Shown: positions 7,070 through 10,367 of the stretch, piece by piece | Layout: the number at the start of each line of letters is the position of its first letter | Numbering within the stretch: the first letter of the stretch is position 1 | Origin: DAOTXS01 sp034433515 | GTDB lineage: Bacteria > Chloroflexota > Anaerolineae > UBA4142 | Length of the DNA: 10,367 nucleotides | Direction: 5' to 3' | NCBI GenBank assembly: GCA_034433515.1 | Contig: DAOUAL010000058.1 | Span: forward strand, 1-10,367 | The notes under the pieces: generated by a model | The model's database searches: none | What the model was told of the DNA's origin: nothing | The model's input: only the letters and a program-made list of their open reading frames with translations | Position numbers and translations under genes: made by a program

Positions 7070-7099
7070 ACGGATTGGACGAATCGTCGTCCAGTCCGT
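7070..7099. promoter_or_regulatory. 13-bp inverted repeat between gntR and the binding-protein gene, candidate operator
   Basis: ACGGATTGGACGA (7070-7082) and TCGTCCAGTCCGT (7087-7099) form 13-bp arms with one mismatch around ATCG. It sits 26-55 nt upstream of the lipoprotein start. The half-site TTGGAC...GTCCA also makes up the palindrome at 7859-7872 in front of gntR, although the half-site spacing differs (8 versus 0 bp). It could be a second operator for the GntR protein or an mRNA hairpin at the gntR 3' end. No U tract follows on the minus strand, so a terminator is unlikely. Confidence 0.5.
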
Positions 7100-7109
7100 G
7101 CCACCCAAT

Positions 7110-7832
7110 TTATTTCCGTTGACGTACGACTGTCACCTCGAGCAGTTCCGAATCTTGGTACGATATGCTATAGTACACCGGCAGGCCAGTCAAAGTGTAC
7201 GCCACATGCGTCAATTTGAGAAGCGGGCTAGCTTTCTTCACTTGGAGTTTCGTCGCTAGCTCTTTCGTCGCGCTGACCGCGTAGATGCGCGCGTACGTCC
7301 GATGAATGCGCGTGTGAAGTACGCGCTCGATGAAATTTTGCATGTGGCCGTCGAACTTGGCCCAAGGTGCGCTCTCCGCGTTCAGAACGGGACTGAGCCA
7401 ATACGTGATGTAGATGGCAGGATGTTTGCCCGCCAAGTGCAACAACGCGACGGACGGAATCTTTTGCGTAGGCGGAACGTCCAAGATTTGGTGTGCCTCT
7501 GAGGGACCCAACAGCGCGCCGATTTTCAAATCGGTGATTCGAGGTTTGAATCCTGAAGCCGCGATGAGTTCAGGAATGGGGAGGATACGGTTGAGACTGG
7601 TGCGCAAGTGATGTGGTGAAGAGGCTACGAATGTGCCGGTGCCGTGGCGGCGAACCACGATACCATCTTGTTCTAGGGACAGCAGAGCATCGCGGATGGT
7701 ATTTCGGCTGACGCCGAGTTTTCGGCTCAATGCTGTTTCGCTAGGAAGTTGATCGCCGGGTTGGGTAGCCGGTCGGCGGATCAGATTCAGAATCCGTTCA
7801 CGCGCTTGCAGATACAGTTGTGACTGAGGCAT
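7110..7832 (-). CDS. GntR-family transcriptional regulator, HutC subfamily (wHTH + UTRA)
   Basis: A 240-residue regulator. The N-terminal winged helix-turn-helix (about 5-70) is clear: PGDQLPSETALSRKLGVSR (25-43), NTIRDALLSLEQDGIV (44-59) and wing RRHGTGTFVA (61-70). The rest (about 88-238) matches a UTRA effector-binding domain, ending LPVYYSISYQDSELLEV. Proteins of this type are usually repressors released by a small ligand linked to the genes they control. It is the first gene of the operon and is preceded by a strong promoter with a palindrome at the start region, so autoregulation is likely. ATG 7830-7832 is chosen. A TTG at 7874 lies about at the predicted transcript 5' end and would place the operator inside the coding frame. 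No clear Shine-Dalgarno sequence is seen. The ligand is unknown; a nucleoside, base or other importer substrate is a guess from context. Confidence 0.9.
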   Translation of the reverse strand: MPQSQLYLQARERILNLIRRPATQPGDQLPSETALSRKLGVSRNTIRDALLSLEQDGIVVRRHGTGTFVASSPHHLRTSLNRILPIPELIAASGFKPRITDLKIGALLGPSEAHQILDVPPTQKIPSVALLHLAGKHPAIYITYWLSPVLNAESAPWAKFDGHMQNFIERVLHTRIHRTYARIYAVSATKELATKLQVKKASPLLKLTHVAYTLTGLPVYYSISYQDSELLEVTVVRQRK

Positions 7833-7858
7833 TTCAATTCGTATCACTTGGCGAAGAG

Positions 7859-7872
7859 GTTGGACGTCCAAC
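7859..7872. promoter_or_regulatory. Perfect 14-bp palindrome, candidate GntR operator
   Basis: GTTGGACGTCCAAC is perfectly self-complementary. It lies 10 nt downstream of the -10 box, roughly +4 to +17 from the expected transcription start, where a bound repressor would block initiation or clearance. Its TTGGAC half-site recurs in the inverted repeat at 7070-7099. Operator assignment is inferred from position and symmetry. Confidence 0.65.
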
Positions 7873-7882
7873 AACTGACCTG

Positions 7883-7911
7883 ACTATAACGCAAATTGGA
7901 TGTTTTGTCAA
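7883..7911 (-). promoter_or_regulatory. Sigma-70-type promoter of the gntR-importer-salvage operon
   Basis: On the minus strand, TTGACA (7911-7906) and TATAGT (7888-7883) are separated by exactly 17 nt. The -35 is consensus and the -10 differs at one base. Transcription would start near 7876, giving a leader of about 44 nt before the chosen gntR ATG. It is the only strong promoter I found for the seven-gene set, though others cannot be excluded. Confidence 0.8.
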
Positions 7912-7952
7912 AATTCATCGAGACGCTCGTGAGAGCACCCCCGATGAATTTT
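7910..7952 (-). terminator. Terminator-like inverted repeat behind the esterase remnant
   Basis: AAAATTCATCG (7910-7920) and CGATGAATTTT (7942-7952) are perfect 11-bp arms, with a nested GCTC/GAGC stem (7925-7928/7933-7936). On the minus strand it begins 14 nt after the esterase stop and ends in TTTT, as a weak intrinsic terminator would. It overlaps the first bases of the gntR -35 box, so it would shield the operon from upstream transcription. The U tract is short, so efficiency is uncertain. Confidence 0.5.
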
Positions 7953-7965
7953 TCTGCTATCTGCC

Positions 7966-8096
7966 TCACGGGCCTGCCAATTGCTTCGAATACCACATCA
8001 AATAATCGCTCACATGCGCCGCCCAGTAGTTGCTATCGTGGATGCCGCTCCACGAATTTTCAAATTCGTGTGGAATGTCTAAGTTGGACTTGATCC
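7966..8096 (-). pseudogene. Esterase-like gene, C-terminal remnant (PF00756 esterase-D type)
   Basis: The frame ending in TGA at 7966-7968 reads IKSNLDIPHEFENSWSG then IHDSNYWAAHVSDYLMWYSK. The pattern IPHE...GxHDxxYWxxHxxDYL is the C-terminal strand-helix of putative esterases (alpha/beta hydrolases), with His of the HD pair the expected catalytic histidine. Only about 43 codons remain. The IS at 8097-9368 cuts the gene. Joining across its target duplication restores the frame as FKWIKSNLDIPHEF, using 9369-9391. Further upstream everything has been replaced by other mobile DNA, so no nucleophile region is left. The gene pointed the same way as the operon and had its own terminator-like stem. 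Confidence 0.6.
8087..8096. repeat. Target site duplication, left copy
   Basis: GACTTGATCC directly abuts the left end of the IS at 8097 and matches GACTTTATCC at 9369-9378 in 9 of 10 positions. A 10-bp duplication is within the range known for IS4-family elements. The single difference fits an old insertion. Confidence 0.75.
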
Positions 8097-8114
8097 TGGT
8101 GATTACCCACAAGT
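8097..8114. repeat. Terminal inverted repeat of the IS4-like element (transposase 3' end)
   Basis: TGGTGATTACCCACAAGT is perfectly complementary to 9351-9368. The base outside each end (8096 C, 9369 G) also pairs, but is assigned to the target duplication because that lengthens the duplicated match. Confidence 0.88.
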
Positions 8115-8119
8115 TGAAA

Positions 8120-9271
8120 TCATCTCGGAAAAGGATGACTTGCAGAAAAGGTGAGTGTCGCGGCGGTTTGCCATACCGCACTGATACCACGCATCAAAAC
8201 GTAGGGGTCATGGCGGTCACTTTTCAAACCCAGTTTGCCACCTAACTCGCGTAACCCAATCACCGCTGGTTGTAAGTCCTACCAATGTAGCCAATGAATT
8301 GGGCGGCTAATAAGACCAAGACAAACAACTGCCACATGCGCTCCAGGGTTGCCACGCGAAGGTCTTCGACAGCCAAGCCTTGCTCTTGGTCAAACCGATC
8401 GCCCTGTTCAATCTTGCCGCGCAAGCGCCAATCCTGATACGCTTGACGCACTTGAGCGGCCGTTCGCACGGGGACATTCGTGAGCCACACGAGATCGTGT
8501 CCATCGTCAAAACTATGGGCGACCAATAACCACAATTCTTGGTGGGTATCGAGCAAACGAATCGGGAGTCAACCAAAGCTGGTGCGAACGCGCCAAGTCT
8601 TGCCCGCATGCGTAAACACGACCTTCTGTTCAAACTCCAATGGAATCGTCGCCACTAAATCAAACCGTTTCCCGCGTTCCCAACGTTGGCACCGCGGGTT
8701 GTAGACTTCGATGTCCCGATCGTGACCGCCGCGAATCACAAACTCACCTTGCACACGGTCAACCTGAGCAAAGACTTTCTGGTCGTCCAAACCGGCATCG
8801 CCCACAAAACGCAGTTTTTGCCCAGAAAAGAGGGCGCGCGTGATGCGGAAGGCTTTCAAGTTCGCGGTTCTGGCGGATGAACTCTGGGGTCTTATAGTAG
8901 GGGTTCTCGAAATTGACCGGATCGACCGCAACCACGAGATACTTGGGTTTTTGTTCCGCCACCGCACGTTGGGCCACTCGATACAAACCTTTCCACAAAG
9001 TGCGATGCGTGAAATGCGAATTGCCGAGAAAGCGATACGCGCGTTTGCAGGTTGGCCACACGGTTTCATCGGTGTAGCGCGTCCCACGTGCAATTTGCGT
9101 CACGACGGGGGACTGACTCGTGACGATGCCTTGCGCGATCAGCTCGGCCACCGCGCGGAGGCGCACATCGGGCAACAAGTCGGTGACCGGTTGCAGAAAC
9201 GTACAGAGACTTGTCTGCAGTTCATCCACGGGCAAATTGGCAATCACGTCGTTTGGGTGTATGCTGGGCAT
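8120..9271 (-). pseudogene. IS4-like DDE transposase with two frameshifts and a nonsense codon
   Basis: The ATG at 9269-9271 has GGAGG about 8 nt upstream. Frame one (9271 to about 8870) begins MPSIHPNDVIANLPVDE and holds the first catalytic Asp (Asp117 in LVVAVDPVNF). A frameshift within about 8850-8890 moves to LKAFRITRALFSGQKL, FVGDAGLDDQKVF (second Asp region), ending RVRTSFG at a TGA (8569-8571). The same frame continues LPIRLLDTHQELWLLV, so the TGA probably replaces a TGG. The region YQDWRLRGKIEQGDRFDQEQ has the Glu expected of the third catalytic residue. After NQR (TGA near 8260) a second frameshift leads to LRELGGKLGLKSD and FSASHPFPR, with stop at 8120-8122. In total about 384 codons of a once-intact transposase. 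It cannot give an active product. Confidence 0.85.
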
Positions 9272-9350
9272 GGCTCTGTCCTCCGGAGTTGCTAGGTTCT
9301 TGGTGGAACCCAGCATACCACGTTGGACAGAGCTTTTCAAATGCCTTCAG

Positions 9351-9368
9351 ACTTGTGGGTAATCACCA
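9351..9368. repeat. Terminal inverted repeat of the IS4-like element (transposase 5' end)
   Basis: This is the perfect complement of 8097-8114. It lies 79 nt upstream of the transposase ATG. Confidence 0.88.
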
Positions 9369-9391
9369 GACTTTATCCATTTGAAATAAAC
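9369..9391 (-). pseudogene. Small esterase fragment beyond the IS insertion, with the right target duplication
   Basis: GACTTTATCC (9369-9378) is the second copy of the target duplication. When 9391-9369 is joined to the esterase remnant with one target copy, the minus frame reads VYFKWIKS into NLDIPHEF, a plausible esterase helix. A TGA in frame at 9392-9394 suggests esterase sequence ends at about 9391 and the next mobile remnant begins. It is short, so the assignment rests on the fused reading. Confidence 0.45.
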
Positions 9392-9437
9392 TCAAAGGCA
9401 GAGTAAGCTATGGTATCTTCCGCCAAGAGGATAGCCA

Positions 9438-9964
9438 ATGCTTACCCTGCCCAGCGAATATCTTACCCTGATTCAAGTTTTTGCGCTACTCTTTTCCAAG
9501 CGTGTTTGGTGTCATATTCAAATCCTAGTGATCGGTGCCATGCTTGCTCCAGGTAAGCGCACGGTAACCGCTATCCTACGAATCATGGGCTTGAGTCAGG
9601 ACAAGCACTTTCAAAATTATCATCGCGTTCTCAATCGCGCGGTGTGGTCGGGACTCGAAATCAGCCGCGTCTTGCTGAACTTGCTCATCACGATGTTTGC
9701 TCCCATCGGTGATTTGGTGATGGGCATTGATGACACCCTGGAGCGACGACGCGGCGACAAGATCAAAGCCCGTGGCATCTATCGCGATCCGGTGCGATCC
9801 AGTCATATAGCCATTTTGTGGAAGCTAGTGGTCTGCGTTGGTTGAGTCTGATGTGGCTCGTCCCGATTCCTTGGACACAGCGGGTCTAGGCGCTCCCGTT
9901 TCTCACCGTGCTGGCACCATCCGAACGTTATTACCAAAACCAAGTCCGCGGACTTTCACAAAAG
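9438..9964 (+). pseudogene. IS701-like (DDE_5 superfamily) transposase, frameshifted and truncated
   Basis: The ATG at 9438 follows AGAGGAT. The first 120-odd codons read like an intact N-terminus: LPSEYLTLIQVFALLFSKR, GAMLAPGKRTVTAILRIMGL, and MGIDDTLERRRG (catalytic Asp), then YRDPVRSSH. Near 9803-9808 the sequence TCATATAG carries two extra bases compared with the expected reading SSHSHFVEASG. The frame then jumps to ASGLRWLSLMWLVPIPW. A TAG at 9886-9888 stands where related proteins have Trp (WTQRV-W-ALPFLTVLAPSERYYQ). Similarity fades after ERYYQNQVR, and the next IS begins at about 9950-9965, removing the C-terminal half. No terminal repeats could be paired because the right end is gone. 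Confidence 0.8.
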
Positions 9965-10367
9965 GACTGGCTGTCGTTAGGTGAATTGGCTCATCCGGAG
10001 TAAGATTGCGGTCTACCACAACCCAATCTTTTCTTCAGGAGTCACACCATGAGCAACAGCCAGCGCGTCTATCCTACGGTCCTGCGCTCGATTTTGCCAA
10101 ATTGCCCAACGCGGCGAATGACGCACACTTGCAACTGGGCGTGGTTCATCACCGGTTTATATGTGGCCGCCCCTTGCCAATTGACCCGCCTTGCCGCCCA
10201 TCTCCCCTGGGATGGCGCCCGCGACCGCATCGTCCAGCGGTTGCGCCGCGTCGCGTGCTGACGAATCCACGCCTGGATGTGCGCACGCGCTACGCACCGA
10301 CGGTGCGGTCTCTGCTGTGTTGGTTGAAGCAGGCGGAACGAATCATCGTGGTCATTGATCGCACGAC
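9965..10367 (+). mobile_element. Right partial copy of the IS4-like element also found at 1-183
   Basis: It begins GACTGGCTGTCGTTAGGTGA and matches the reverse complement of 183-1 at about 93% over 183 bp. It continues 220 bp further to the window edge. An 84-nt leader precedes the transposase. The leader contains AGATTG/CAATCT arms able to form a short stem and a CAGGAG ribosome-binding site conserved in both copies. The two copies point outward from the operon. Only the inner end is present, so terminal repeats and target duplication cannot be checked. Confidence 0.85.
10049..10367 (+). pseudogene. Transposase, right IS copy: N-terminal part with a frameshift
   Basis: The ATG at 10049-10051 follows CAGGAG. 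The frame reads MSNSQRVYPTVLRSILP, CNWAWFITGLYVAAPCQLTRL, IVQRLRRVAC and stops at TGA (10259-10261). The expected continuation is present one frame away: RRVLTNPRLDVRTRYAPTV, then LLCWLKQAERIIVVIDRT, whose VVIDRT holds the likely first catalytic Asp of a DDE transposase. The break coincides with a tandem CGCGT duplication (10247-10256). Removing one 5-bp unit restores RLRRVLTNPRLDV. The family is IS4-like by overall pattern (WFITGLY...LTRLAAHLP; VVIDRT) but not pinned down. It runs off the window. Confidence 0.75.

Larger units (their letters stand above)
8097..9368 (-). mobile_element. Complete but inactive IS4-like insertion sequence (1,272 bp)
   Basis: The ends are defined by a perfect 18-bp terminal inverted repeat: TGGTGATTACCCACAAGT at 8097-8114 and its complement at 9351-9368. 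A 10-bp target duplication flanks it. One transposase gene (9271 to 8120) fills the element, leaving 5 nt between its stop and the left repeat. The size, layout and duplication length suit the IS4 family. The transposase is broken in three places, so the element is not autonomous. Confidence 0.88.

Noticed and set aside
8051..8070. Palindrome CACGAATTT-TC-AAATTCGTG as an operator or terminator
   Set aside because: It lies inside the coding part of the esterase remnant (HEFENSW codons) with no T run, so it is probably a coincidence of codon use.
8120..8260. Reading 8120-8260 as part of the esterase gene
   Set aside because: The terminal repeat at 8097-8114 shows this stretch is inside the IS, and LRELGGKLGLKSD...FSASHPFPR fits a transposase C-terminus.
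8250..8900. Programmed ribosomal frameshifting in the IS4-like transposase
   Set aside because: No A6/A7-type slippery run was seen at the frame changes, and a nonsense codon and a second frameshift in the same gene point to decay.
9943..9954. AGTCCGCGGACT palindrome as the IS terminus or a binding site
   Set aside because: It lies at the unclear junction of the IS701-like remnant and the right IS. The left IS copy has no matching palindrome, so it cannot be assigned to the element end.
1..10367. A CRISPR array, defence system or phage module
   Set aside because: No regularly spaced repeats, nucleases, toxin-antitoxin pairs or phage structural genes were recognised. The only dispersed repeats are IS ends and short heptads.

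Overview
The window looks like accessory DNA from a Chloroflexota (Anaerolineae-like) bacterium. This is an inference from style: moderately high GC, a solute-binding lipoprotein with a long Ala/Pro/Thr linker after its lipobox, and heptad GTTTCAG/GTTCAAG intergenic repeats. No rRNA, tRNA or CRISPR array was seen.

Core (427-7911). Seven genes run on the minus strand, so transcription reads from high to low coordinates: a GntR/HutC-type repressor, a lipoprotein solute-binding protein, two permeases and an ATPase of a PotABCD-like ABC importer, a nucleoside phosphorylase (PNP/UDP family), and adenine deaminase. A near-consensus sigma-70 promoter (7883-7911) precedes gntR. A perfect 14-bp palindrome lies just past the predicted transcription start, and a long inverted repeat sharing its half-site precedes the binding-protein gene. 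The simplest reading is a repressor-controlled uptake and salvage operon for nucleosides or nucleobases: import, phosphorolysis, then deamination of adenine. The importer substrate is not proven. The binding protein appears to lack a polyamine-binding aspartate of PotD.

Right flank (7966-10367). This is a pile of decayed mobile DNA. An esterase-like gene, of which only the C-terminal end remains, is split by a complete 1,272-bp IS4-like element (8097-9368; 18-bp perfect terminal repeats, 10-bp target duplication with one mismatch). The transposase of that element carries two frameshifts and a nonsense codon. Next come an IS701/DDE_5-type transposase remnant (9438-about 9964) and the 5' part of a third element (9965 to the window end).

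Left flank (1-428). A second, inverted copy of the third element occupies 1-183 and abuts a truncated CBS-domain gene (184-384), which ends at a strong intrinsic terminator (392-428) convergent with the operon. The operon is therefore framed by inverted copies of the same IS (about 93% identical over 183 bp by hand count), giving a composite-transposon-like layout whose outer ends are outside the window.
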